Made by a program: the position numbers and the translations under genes. Below are positions 1 to 9,160 of a stretch of DNA of 64,000 bases, one piece after another. The first letter of the stretch is position 1, and every line of letters begins with the position of its first letter. The DNA comes from Staphylotrichum longicolle. Lineage: Eukaryota; Ascomycota; Sordariomycetes; Sordariales; Chaetomiaceae. The notes under the pieces are model-generated. The model was not told where the DNA came from. It worked only from the letters and a program-made list of their open reading frames with translations, and ran no database searches. Location of the stretch: contig JAHCVI010000001.1 of NCBI GenBank assembly GCA_019096155.1, positions 11,966,001 through 12,030,000 on the forward strand, written 5' to 3'.

Positions 1-411
1 TGAACGTGTGGCAGTAGGCCGGGTGGCCCGAGGTGCAGGGCCCGCAGGACTGGCAGTGGCTGAAGGAGAGGAGGACCTTGTCGCCGGCGGCGAGATTGTG
101 GACGGCGCTGCCGGTGGAGATGACTACGCCGGCGCCTGGACGTGCACGCCAAGATGATGCGGTTAGCCGACGTTGTCTGGGAGCATGGACGTCAAGGGTT
201 GGGAGGTTGTGTATGCACCTTCATGGCCGAGCACGGCGTTGGGCTCGCAGGGCAGCACGCCCTTTGCGAAGGAGATGTCGGTATGGCAGAGCCCGGAGGC
301 GTGAATCTCGACGAGCACTTCATCGGGCTTGATGGCATCGAGGTAGACCTCGCGCAGCTCAAACTTGCCGTTCACCTCGGGAAGCACAAGGGCGGTTGTC
401 TTGAGGGACAT
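1..411 (-). CDS. Zn-dependent alcohol dehydrogenase (MDR family), 5' part only
   Basis: NAD(P)-linked oxidation of an alcohol or reduction of an aldehyde by a zinc medium-chain dehydrogenase of the aryl/benzyl-alcohol type. The start at 411 gives MSLKTTALVLPE, followed by a GroES-like fold with the catalytic-zinc Cys in GLCHTD and the GHEG motif. An 83-nt intron (136-218, with an unusual GTGCAT donor and a CAG acceptor) splits GHEG/AGVV exactly in frame. Exon 2 then reads to the window edge and contains the structural-zinc lobe, with Cys in the order CQSC-GPC and a later C. The rest of the catalytic domain and the whole Rossmann domain lie outside the window. The family call is secure from the two zinc motifs; the substrate cannot be judged. 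The gene is on the same strand as the P450 and regulator that follow, but 1.4 kb separates them. Confidence 0.88.
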
Positions 412-1808
412 GGTGGTACGTTTGCTGGGTGTCTGCCGTTCGTCTGATATTTGGTTCAGGGGTTTGTACGACCAAGGTGACGCGGTTGTTTTGTTCGGGT
501 ATAGTTATAGTAGGTAACAGAGTCATAGAGATGAACAGGTGGACAGCTCAGAGATTCTCTTTCCCTTATTCGCGGCCAGCCTCAGAAGGATTACCCAAGC
601 ATGACAGCACTCGTGCAGACGCGTGGAGTGCGCAAAGAGGGTCATACCTCAGATATTCTCCTCCTCATCCATTCTCCGCATTTTCGCTGTATAGTAGGGT
701 CCGACACCCGCGTCTTCTGTTCCGGCTACGGAACTCGGCAACCCTTGTCTATCTTGTGCTCGGCAGTCTCCAGAACCGTGGGCGTGCCAGCGTGGTGGTC
801 GGGGAGCGGAGTGGGAGTGGGGGTGGGACATGTGGGAGAGTTGCTCCTCTCAAACCCCACAATCCCAAACCGGAAACTTCAAACCCCATGGGGCTCCATC
901 TCCACGAGACATGTTCGCCGTGTTGGAAACTCAAGAGGTTCCCGGGAGTGTGGGCTGGTCGCGTGTGGTGTGGAGTATCGACTCCATGATGGGTTCTGAT
1001 GCATCCTCCAAAGCGGAGATCGGGGTCCATGAAACCTGCTGCTGCGGATTGTGGGGAAGATCGAGACTCTGTGATTGACCAGTTCGGATGAAGGATGAAG
1101 CTGAAAAGCTTGGCTGCCCAAGCCCAAGCCAGGTTGCCGTCGGTTCCGGACTAGCGGGCTCCAACTGCCGGGCTCGGAACCGTGCTTGTTCTGGGATCAG
1201 CGTGATGCATGTGGTTGTGGGGAGAATGAGAGCGATGCCTTGAGTCTGGAGGTATGCTTTGACTCGTGAGAGCAGTTGTGACAAAATGTATCGACGAACC
1301 ATGGCACAACTGACGCCTTGGCGCTGTCAGGATCGTGTCCGGAGACCTGGACATCACCAGGCCCTCAGCTGTCTGTTCAAGCCACGCGAGAGGACCAACA
1401 TTGTTGATTCACGGTCATCAAGACCTTTACCACCTCTTCTCACGCATACCGAGCGAGATGCAACGCAGACACTTGTCTTGTGAACACGTGCAAATCCTGA
1501 ACCTCGTGCAAGGGAGAAGTGACATGGGAGACATTCATCCTCCTTCTGTTGGCGACTGTTTCTCGTTTCCGTTGACTGTTTCTCCATTCCGTTGACTGTT
1601 TGTCCTTTCCGTTGACTGTTTCTCTTTCGTTGACGGGCATCGGACAACACCTCTCGCATTCTCGTGTTGGGAACCAAGACTCTTAGATGATAACGCCATG
1701 TAATTTGGAAATAGACGAGAAAAGTCTGCAAACCATACACCCAATGCCAAAACACACAACCCAACAACTCCCACCCACTAAACATGGTATCACGAACCCC
1801 CGCTCCAC
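412..1808. other. Intergenic region upstream of the alcohol dehydrogenase
   Basis: About 1.4 kb between the dehydrogenase start and the P450 stop. Open frames here (for example plus 429-989) have no recognisable domain and low-complexity, arginine-rich translations, so I do not call them. The first few hundred bases should hold the dehydrogenase promoter. The only distinct structure is the 20-bp tandem repeat at 1551-1634, listed separately. Confidence 0.6.
1551..1634. repeat. 20-bp tandem repeat, about 4 units
   Basis: The core GTTGACTGTT recurs with an exact 20-bp period at 1571, 1591 and 1611. It is preceded by a diverged unit (GGCGACTGTT at 1551) and followed by a partial unit (GTTGAC at 1629). 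The spacer half is pyrimidine-rich (TCTCCATTCC-like). The array lies about 175 bp past the P450 stop codon. Confidence 0.9.
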
Positions 1809-3479
1809 TCATACCTTCCTCGCCTTCCTCTCCAGCGGCGAAACCCTCCACTGCCCCGTCGCGGCATCCAGCCACTCCCTCTGCGCAGCCGCCCACTCCT
1901 CCTCCACCATGCGCCGCCTGGCCTCCGACCGCGGCGTGATGGTCACGGGGAACTCCTCGGGCTGGCACACGAACCCCTGCGTCAGGCGCTCCTGGTCCGG
2001 CAGCACCGGCTTCCCGTCCTTGCCCACCGCCGGCGAGAACTCAAACGCCCACAGCATGCGCGACACGCCCAGGAACAGGCTCCGCTCGGCGACGTGGATG
2101 CCCGGGCAGATGCGCCGGCCGGCGCCGAAGGTGAACTGGTCGCGCTTAGAGGCGTCCGGGTTGGCGGCGGCGTCCGCCAGGCTCTGGAAGTCGTCCTTGT
2201 ACCGGTCCGGGTCGAAGCGGCGCGGGTCCGGGTGGCGGGCCGGGTCCATGTTGATGGCCCAAACGTTGTTGACGACGCCGGCGTTCTTGGGGATGAGGTA
2301 GCCCTCGTACCAGTCGTCCTGGGTGACGGCGTGGGGCACGGCGCCCATGATGGTGGTGGGCATCCAGCGCAGGGACTCCTTGACGATGGCGCGGATGTAC
2401 TGCAGGTCGCGCTCGTCGTCCATGGTGGGCATGCGGTTGGGGCCGACGACGCGGTCGATCTCCTCATGGGCTTTCTTCTGGACTTCTGGGTAGAGGATCA
2501 TGGCTTGGACGAAGGCGTAGAGCGTGCTCGAAGTGGTGTCGGAGCCGGCTTCGAGCAGGGTGCCGGTGATGTAAGCGGCCTGGTCGTCGGAGAAGCCCTC
2601 GGCTTTTTGCGAGGCAACCAGGTCCTCGCTGAAGCAGCCCATGATGGTGCCCGCCTTGGTCTCTTCCTTGGCCTTGAGCCAGTGACCCAGGTACAGCGCC
2701 TTCTCCTTCTTGTGCAGTTCCTTCGCCGTGGCGCGCACGGGTAGCATGAAGTCCGGCAGGAAGCGGAGCCAGGGGAAGAAGTCGACGAGCGCCGCCAGGC
2801 CAGTCTGGTTGAGCTCGGCAAACTTGGAGAAGCCGTCGAACAGCTGCATCATCTTCTCGTCCTCGTACGTCGACGACCGCCAGCCAAACACCATGGTGGT
2901 CGTGAGCGAGTTGGTGTACCGGCGGATGTTGTACATGCAGCGCTCCGGCTGCGTGATCATCTCGTACAGCATCTGCTTGTTCTCGAGCATCTGGTACGGC
3001 ACGTACGACTTGGCGGCCGAGACGTTGAGCAGCGAGTGCACCAGCTTGCGGCACATGCGCCACCTCGCGTCGTATCCCATCATGAGGATGCGCAGGTCGC
3101 CGCTGCACAGCGTCTGGCCGATGTACATCTCCTGGCGGTGCGAGTACATGTTGCTCTTCTTGTCCAGGAGATCCTTGACCGCCTTGTCACTAGAGAGAAC
3201 AATCATGGTCTTGGTACCGAGGATGAGGCTGTAGACCGGGCCATACTCGCGCGCCCATTTCTCGAATTGAAGATGGGCATCACGTGTGGGCATCTGCGCA
3301 TGGGTTAGCAATGACCAACGACAGGGTCTCACGGTGCTGCATACCTGGTGCAGGTTTCCAATGATAGGAAGTGTCGGTGGCCCAGGGGGCAGGTTCTTCG
3401 GACGTCTTCCAGAGAGCAGAAGCCTGATGACGATGGCGACCGCCACCACGACGGGCAGGGCATTAAGGAGTAACGCCAT
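1809..3479 (-). CDS. Cytochrome P450 monooxygenase, microsomal
   Basis: Heme-thiolate monooxygenase of the E-class group I type, about 539 residues. I place the start at 3479 because it gives the usual P450 N-terminus: a hydrophobic anchor (MALLLNALPVVVAVAIV), then a Pro-rich hinge (NLPPGPPTLPIIGN). The open frame extends upstream to 3593 without P450 character. A 51-nt intron at 3294-3344 (GTATGC donor, GCTAAC branch, GCAG acceptor) is a multiple of three and has no stop, so it reads through silently. All core motifs are present: I-helix AGSDTT, K-helix ESLR, the FDPDRY meander and the heme loop FGAGRRICPG. The fold resembles the fungal CYP620/ordA-type enzymes, but that assignment is tentative. 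The reductase partner and substrate are unknown. It lies next to a zinc-finger regulator on the same strand, a common pairing for pathway-specific control. Confidence 0.93.
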   Translation of the reverse strand: MALLLNALPVVVAVAIVIRLLLSGRRPKNLPPGPPTLPIIGNLHQVCSTVRPCRWSLLTHAQMPTRDAHLQFEKWAREYGPVYSLILGTKTMIVLSSDKAVKDLLDKKSNMYSHRQEMYIGQTLCSGDLRILMMGYDARWRMCRKLVHSLLNVSAAKSYVPYQMLENKQMLYEMITQPERCMYNIRRYTNSLTTTMVFGWRSSTYEDEKMMQLFDGFSKFAELNQTGLAALVDFFPWLRFLPDFMLPVRATAKELHKKEKALYLGHWLKAKEETKAGTIMGCFSEDLVASQKAEGFSDDQAAYITGTLLEAGSDTTSSTLYAFVQAMILYPEVQKKAHEEIDRVVGPNRMPTMDDERDLQYIRAIVKESLRWMPTTIMGAVPHAVTQDDWYEGYLIPKNAGVVNNVWAINMDPARHPDPRRFDPDRYKDDFQSLADAAANPDASKRDQFTFGAGRRICPGIHVAERSLFLGVSRMLWAFEFSPAVGKDGKPVLPDQERLTQGFVCQPEEFPVTITPRSEARRRMVEEEWAAAQREWLDAATGQWRVSPLERKARKV

Positions 3480-4023
3480 GCTGTAAACGAGACACGCAAC
3501 GAGGAGGATGGGGTCAACGATGAACTGCACCCGGTCAACTCGCCTGCTGTCTACGAGTTCGGACGAGCAGAGCTGAGGGGGCAGGCTATTCAAGTACTCG
3601 TTTCAACATCGGGCATCATGAACTCTGATGCATGCGGTCCCCCAAACCCCACGCAGGGTGGTGCTGCAACCTGGGGCGTTGGTTGGTATCGGGCCAATGT
3701 GGGATTGGTGGGCATGCCTTGTCTTGAACCTGGGGTGCATTAGCGCGGAGGCGGAGGTGGGATGGTTGGCTCCGGGGCTGTGAAGGCGGACTCGGACTTG
3801 CGGGTGGATGTGGGAGCTTGGTTGCGCTCGGGCTTGTCGGGATCTCGACCCCAAAAGCGGCACTCCGCCACCCGCCCGATGTGGTGGGGCCGCAAGTCCA
3901 CTTCCTCCGACCTCATCCCCATTAAACCCCGTTCCCGGTCGGTGCTTGAATGTCGACCCACTGCAGCCGTGCCAACCCGGGCTGCCCAGGCCCGACCGGC
4001 CGACAGTGTTCCCCGAGCTCCGG
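3480..4023. other. Intergenic region between regulator 3' end and P450 start
   Basis: About 540 bp that must contain the P450 promoter and 5' leader together with the 3' end of the zinc-finger gene. A GC-rich stretch of overlapping open frames on both strands (3740-4040) has no family signature. No TATA box or obvious operator stands out. Confidence 0.5.
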
Positions 4024-6519
4024 TTACCCGATGTTGAATTTTTGGAAAGTCGGTGATCAGGTCGTTGACCTGTCGCATGCTGGTCTGGTCGTACTTCCCG
4101 AGATAGGCTCGGCCGACCTGGCTTTCCACGAGTGCTGGTCGGCGATTGGAAGAAGCCTGGAGAATATGGGGCCGAGGACTGGTCCTGAGAGTTGTTGGTG
4201 GTCGTCGACAGACGGTCCGTGAGTAGACTCCCAAGGAGCCAATACTCGGCGGAGAAGCGGACGAAACCGATGCGCTTCCACATCAGTTCGGGAGCTGGAC
4301 ATTCCTCTTGCAACACGCCGTGTGGCGAGAGCGAAGATGGAAACGATGCATACTTCTCCCAGATTCCGATCCAGTTCCTCAGACCGTTTCGAATGGGAAC
4401 CAATTGGCCCTCGACTGCGAACAAGTTCTGGTGCTGAAAGATCATGTAGTGTATTGCTAGGAGCGCATCTTTGTCAGTATGTCGAGCAGCGCGCGGAATC
4501 ACACCGAGTCACTCACCGGACACCATGGCAAACAAGTTGACTGGGCCGAGCTGCGAGAACTGCTGTTGTGACTCGGGGGTCAGGTTGTCGAGGCAGAGGT
4601 TTTCGATGGCTTCACGAAGCAGCAAGCTGCAAAACGGGCTCGTGGGTGGCATCCAGCGGTGGATCTCATCTATGCACTCCTCTGCGGTCTCGGCCTGAAA
4701 GCATGCCTCGGGACTTGCCATGTGCATCTTCATCTCCTTGATTACCATCCGATGGGGGAGATTGTTGAATATGACAAAGGCCGTGTCGAGCAAGAAGATC
4801 CAAATATATGCGCTGAACATCACCCTCAGCAATTCAGTGCGGTTTGCAGGGAGAACAAGAACACTTACCGGATCAGTTCTTCCCGCACGACGAACTCGTA
4901 CCAGTTGAATTCGTGCTTGGGCTGTCTGCTGTAGTCCAAATGTCTTGCGGTGTCGATGCCAATGTCTCGTGCAGTCTAGATGCCGGTGAGTACATACCCA
5001 AGACGAGTCTCTCGGGGATTGCATACCGAAACAACCGTGCTGAAGCGGTGGCGGCGAATACGCCGCTTGCTAGCGTCGGTGCCCTCCCAATTCTGGTACA
5101 AGCACACCAGATATGCGGCCTGGAGAGCCTGCAGCTTCCGCTGATTTGCGGGGGTGCTGACAGGAATGGAAATGTCTGTGACAGCCGGGGGCTCGATGTC
5201 CCTGCAAAAGTCGTCGTCCGCAAACACCATCTCCTCGACGCAGTTGAACCACATCTTGGCGTCTTCGTTGTCGACAGGGTCCGGAGACACACAGGCGCCT
5301 GCCACCATCAGAACACGCACTTTGAAACAGCCGGGCGGGCTGCCAGGAACTTACCAATCAGGGCCATGCCCGCCAGGAGAATCGACTTGGCATTCGTCGG
5401 ATCAAAGGTTGGCCGATGCAGAATGTTGACATTGGGGTGCCAGACGGACCAGTACAGCTCAATGAACTTGGCAAACCTCGGCGGCGAAAAGAAGTGGAGA
5501 CATCTCTGTTCAAGGGCGGATGACCAGGTCAAGGTGATGGTGCTGTTGTTGGGCCGAAACAGCACGACATCCTTGACGAGCAGGACCACTTGCTGCAGCT
5601 TGATGACGATGGGGTTGTGCAGCCACGACGACCACGATGAGAGGCCGTGGTCCGCCAAGCCGGCGCCCGGAAGGAGCCTGGGATCCTGCAGCTGAGTGTC
5701 TTCAGACGGCGGGGGCAGGGGCTGAATGGCCCAGAGAAAGTCAGGGGGCTGCTGCTCGTGGTAAGAATGGTGAAAGGCCGAGACGATCTGCTGGCGCTGC
5801 GACAGGGTGGCGCATTCAAACGACGATACGAGCCCCGTCCGGCTTGTGAAGTCAGAGAGGAAGCTGAAGGAGTAGCCGCGGTAGCGTGAGACTGGCGAGC
5901 TGCGGACGGGTTCATGGTGGTGGTGGAAGGCTTCGATTCCAGGGGCGGGCGGGGCACTTGACTGCGGAAAGCTGGTTTCAAACCAGGCATCGGGGATGGG
6001 CTGGCCCTCCAGAAGCGGGAACTGCGAGACTGTCTGCTGGATCAGAGTGTCGAGATCGTCAAACGGCACATGGTCGAAGGCCAGGTCGACGGGAGGTGGC
6101 CCAGGTGGGTGGCTGGGCCCGGGTTGGGGCACGGTGTCGTCGACACTGGAGCTGCTCAGCGAGTCAGCGGGGACAGGTGCGGCGGTCGAATCTGTCGGCG
6201 ACGTGGAGGCGGCGTTTGAATAGTGGCACTCGACAGATCGCTTCTCGCAGTTCAGACAGGGCTGGGTGGAGTTGCAGGCCTTCTTCTGGCGCACGCAGCG
6301 GTCACAAGCGCGGCGCCGGCTCGATGACGGGGTGCAGGCTCCATCGCAGGTCTGGACATGGCGTTTCAGCACATCGGAGCGCTGGAAGGCGGCGCCACAC
6401 AGGGCACAGCGGTGCGGTCGCTCCGACGTGTGCGAGCTGCGGTGGCGTTGCAAATGCTCGCGGCGCTTGTATGTCTTGAAGCACACGGGGCAGCGGTGGA
6501 GTCCCTGGGGTTCGGCCAT
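4024..6519 (-). CDS. Transcription factor with two C2H2 fingers plus Zn2Cys6 and fungal_trans domain
   Basis: Nuclear DNA-binding regulator of about 760 residues. Near the N-terminus are two C2H2 fingers (CPVCFKTYKRREHLQRH and CALCGAAFQRSDVLKRH), then a Zn2Cys6 cluster (CDRCVRQKKAC...CLNC...C). A Ser/Pro-rich linker follows, then the fungal-specific regulatory domain (WSVWHPNVNILHRPTF, LVCLYQNWEGTDASKRRIRR). Four introns restore a continuous frame: 5299-5354, 4976-5026, 4825-4868 and 4457-4516. The start at 6519 (MAEPQGLHRC) is preferred to 6537. In the last exon the frame must shift by one base between about 4230 and 4110 to reach GKYDQTSMRQVNDLI, and again near 4050 (a T run) to end in QKFNIG and TAA at 4024. 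That suggests base-level errors or decay at the C-terminus. It probably controls neighbouring genes such as the P450, which is inference. Confidence 0.87.
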
Positions 6520-6537
6520 TGATTGCTGGTCTCTCAC

Positions 6538-7038
6538 TCTGTCGCATCCGAGCAGTCCGCCATGGGTGTGTCGGACTATCAGGGTGTGTCAGGGTGTGGG
6601 TTGGGGGTGGGTGTGGTATTTCGAAGGCAAGCAAACGTCAGATTGAACCAAACTCAAGCTGTCGATGGATCCAGATCGGTGGGCCGGGAAAATGCGGGGA
6701 ATGCAATCGGAATGGAGAATTTCAAACGTCAGGCGGGGCACACTTGGCTCGAAGCAGCTTAGGGCACGTCTCTGGCCAATCGAGTCGCCCACGAGAACGG
6801 TTCCATCAATCCGACCCGAACAACCAAGACGAGCGGCCCGATCCACCAACTGCCGCGTGTCTTCCTGGTTCCTGGAACCGCTGGAGGGGCATCAATTCTT
6901 AAATGGCCAGGACCTATAGTAAGGTACCTTACAGATAGATAGCGGCTAATCGAAAGTTGACACACCCTTTCATTTGCTGACTGAGATCTCAACCTAAGCC
7001 AAGGTCCCTCGTCCATCACCTCGGTTCACCTTTGGCTC
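6538..7038. other. Intergenic region with a perfect 14-bp palindrome
   Basis: Promoter side of the zinc-finger gene and 3' side of the F-box gene. It contains the perfect palindrome GTAAGGTACCTTAC at 6919-6932, a motif type that recurs in other intergenic stretches of this window. No coding sequence is supported. Confidence 0.5.
6919..6932. repeat. 14-bp perfect palindrome GTAAGGTACCTTAC
   Basis: Self-complementary over all 14 bases, in intergenic DNA. Related GGTACCT strings occur at about 11266-11318, 26972, 34686 and 35093, always outside genes. The function is unknown. It could be a dispersed spacer motif or a protein-binding site. Confidence 0.7.
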
Positions 7039-8745
7039 TCAGGTAGCGACACCGTCAACCACCAAGCCCGGAATATTCCGCTTCTCATTCTCAAGAAAGC
7101 TCTCCTCCGAGAGGCCCAGCGTGACCCCAACCTGGGCGAAAGCCCTTTCCAACTCCTCCGGGACCATGGTCACCATGCCGTCTTCATCATCGAACGGAGG
7201 GTACGACACACCCTCCCTCAAGCCGATCGTGACAGACCTTAGGTTCGGAAACGCCCTGGGCGCGTCCCTTGCCAGGGCTTCCAAGTCGGCTGTGAGAATG
7301 TCTCCGCCGTCACAGTAGGTGATGTTCAGGTTCCGAATAGAGCGCGGCAGCAGGCTCGCGAATCCGCCCGGAATGCGCTGCTCGTTGTCCGACCGCCCGT
7401 AGATGGCGTCTTGAGGTATGAGGAGCTCTTCCAGTGTTTCAAGGTATTCAAAGGGTGTGATTGGGTCGTGGCTCAGTGCATTCTCTATCTCATCAAGGAA
7501 GTCGTCTTCGGTTTGGATCAGCATGGCCAGCCGCCGAAGGCTTTTGCGGACGGGCTTCAGTGCCTCAACAATATCCGTGTAGGTCAGCGGCGGCCCTAAG
7601 GGGAAGTCGGCCGTGTGCGCATACTGAAACTCGCGAAGCTGCGGGCACGACTGCACAAAAGTAGCCAGCGCGATCGGGCCGAAGTTGTGCGCGACCACCT
7701 TGCGGACGCTGGAAAATGTGCCATTAAAAGCTGGAGTCCAGCTGCGGTAGGGCAGTTCGCAGTCTTGCAGATCGGCTGCGTAGATGGTTTCGACGTTGGG
7801 CGCCAGGGCTAGCAGGGTCCAGGTGTGTGCATAGTGGTACTTTCGGCTCTCGGACAAGAGGCTGATGGTCCGCAAGGCCGGTACGGTTCGGTTGCTGTGC
7901 CGGAGCAGTCTGCCGTAGAACGAGGGCGAGAAATCGCCGACGAGAAATAGCACGCTGACATTGGGACATAGCAGAATCGCGAGGTGCTCCAAAGTGTGGT
8001 GAACGTCTTCGTAAGAGGGCTTGTTCTTGGTCGGCCTTGGATCTGGCCTGTCCCTGGTCCAGTGCTGGAAGTCGGGATGGAAGGGATTGTAGGCCACCAC
8101 GCCCAGATCAAGGCTCGCCTGTCTGACAGCGGAGGGGCCGGCCCCATTCTTCCTCCAGGGGACACATCCCTCGACTGCACTGGACCTAACCAGTTGCAGG
8201 GCTTGCACGCACTTGGCCAGGTCTGGGCGCTTGATGATGGAGCGAAGGAAACGCGGAAGGCGGCCAACACGCTCGGGCCAGTCATCGCCGTCATATTGAT
8301 AACCTCCCCAATCAGCTGTGAAAATCTCAGGAAAATTGCCGGTCGCGTAGTAGTGGAAGACAAACGGCTGCGCAATCACGCGCATCGTCTTGCACGTCCG
8401 TGACAGCCGCGCGAGGGCCGTCTTGGCCTGACGCGTCTCAGTCGTGTCAGCAGGTGGGAACGAGTCGGGCGATTGGCAGCGCGGGCAGAGGTGCTGGCAA
8501 ATGCGATCAACGAGTTCGTAAGGCGGTCGTTTCCTGGTGTCCAAATCTGCGTCCTCGAAATGTGAGGCTCCTGGGGCAAGCGTCAAGTGGTGGAAAGAAG
8601 AGTGCAAAGTTGCAGCACCGTGAAAAGAGGCCAGCTCCGACTGAGCTGAGCATGCCAGGGTTAGGGTCATCTTGAGATGAAAACGACAAACTTTCTTGGC
8701 TGCTCTCCGTGATCCCATCGCTGGAGCTAAGACTCCCAGTAACAA
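7039..8745 (-). CDS. F-box-like / leucine-rich protein
   Basis: Probable substrate-recognition subunit of an SCF-type ubiquitin ligase, up to 568 residues in one exon. After a poorly conserved N-terminus there is an F-box-like segment (RPPYELVDRICQHL...ALARLSRTCKTMR). The rest consists of irregular leucine-rich stretches typical of fungal F-box proteins (LEHLAILLCPNVSVLF, LPRSIRNLNITYCDGGD, FPNLRSVTIG). A Met at 8670 (MTLTLACSAQ) or one nearer the F-box could be the true start, since the first 60-70 residues look non-conserved. The gene runs in the same direction as the next, also F-box-like, gene. The target protein is unknown. Confidence is high that it is coding and moderate for the function. 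Confidence 0.75.
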   Translation of the reverse strand: MLLGVLAPAMGSRRAAKKVCRFHLKMTLTLACSAQSELASFHGAATLHSSFHHLTLAPGASHFEDADLDTRKRPPYELVDRICQHLCPRCQSPDSFPPADTTETRQAKTALARLSRTCKTMRVIAQPFVFHYYATGNFPEIFTADWGGYQYDGDDWPERVGRLPRFLRSIIKRPDLAKCVQALQLVRSSAVEGCVPWRKNGAGPSAVRQASLDLGVVAYNPFHPDFQHWTRDRPDPRPTKNKPSYEDVHHTLEHLAILLCPNVSVLFLVGDFSPSFYGRLLRHSNRTVPALRTISLLSESRKYHYAHTWTLLALAPNVETIYAADLQDCELPYRSWTPAFNGTFSSVRKVVAHNFGPIALATFVQSCPQLREFQYAHTADFPLGPPLTYTDIVEALKPVRKSLRRLAMLIQTEDDFLDEIENALSHDPITPFEYLETLEELLIPQDAIYGRSDNEQRIPGGFASLLPRSIRNLNITYCDGGDILTADLEALARDAPRAFPNLRSVTIGLREGVSYPPFDDEDGMVTMVPEELERAFAQVGVTLGLSEESFLENEKRNIPGLVVDGVAT

Positions 8746-9160
8746 TAGGGAGTTCTAAGATATTCCTGGCCTGACGCAGACTGCGCGCTTGCCCGTGCGT
8801 GCCCTCTCCCCCTTGGATATTTCGAAGGAATCCTGTCCCAACTTGGTGTAATCGACACCCACAGAAAACATGTCTCGAAACCGGTTCCTGTTCGCCAGCC
8901 TTGTTCGGAAACCAGCCGTCTGAGTCGTCACTCTCGTCGTCCCCACGTCGACGTGTGAAAATTGCTCAGGTTGATGGACCTCAAGTTCGGCAGCTTTGCC
9001 GGTACATTACGGACAAAACGGCCCCAGTAGGGCCAGTACATCATTGAAATCGAGCGAGACATACAGTAGTTCCACTTGTTTGTTAGATCGCGGCAAAGAG
9101 TGTCTCCCAGGTCCCTCCACGTCATGAGCGTCTCCAAGACGGACATGGCCCAGGCACAAC
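8746..9160. other. Intergenic region with possible gene remnant
   Basis: Separates two F-box-like genes. On the minus strand at about 8928-9130 a short frame contains LPNLRSINLSNF followed by a stop, resembling the closing leucine-rich strand of an F-box/LRR protein. It has no matching N-terminal part in frame. I treat it as a possible remnant of a third family member. Confidence 0.3.

Noticed and set aside
429..999. Plus-strand ORFs of 186 and 132 codons
   Set aside because: Overlapping frames with no domain and Arg/Ser-rich shadow-like composition; the dehydrogenase promoter is a better explanation.
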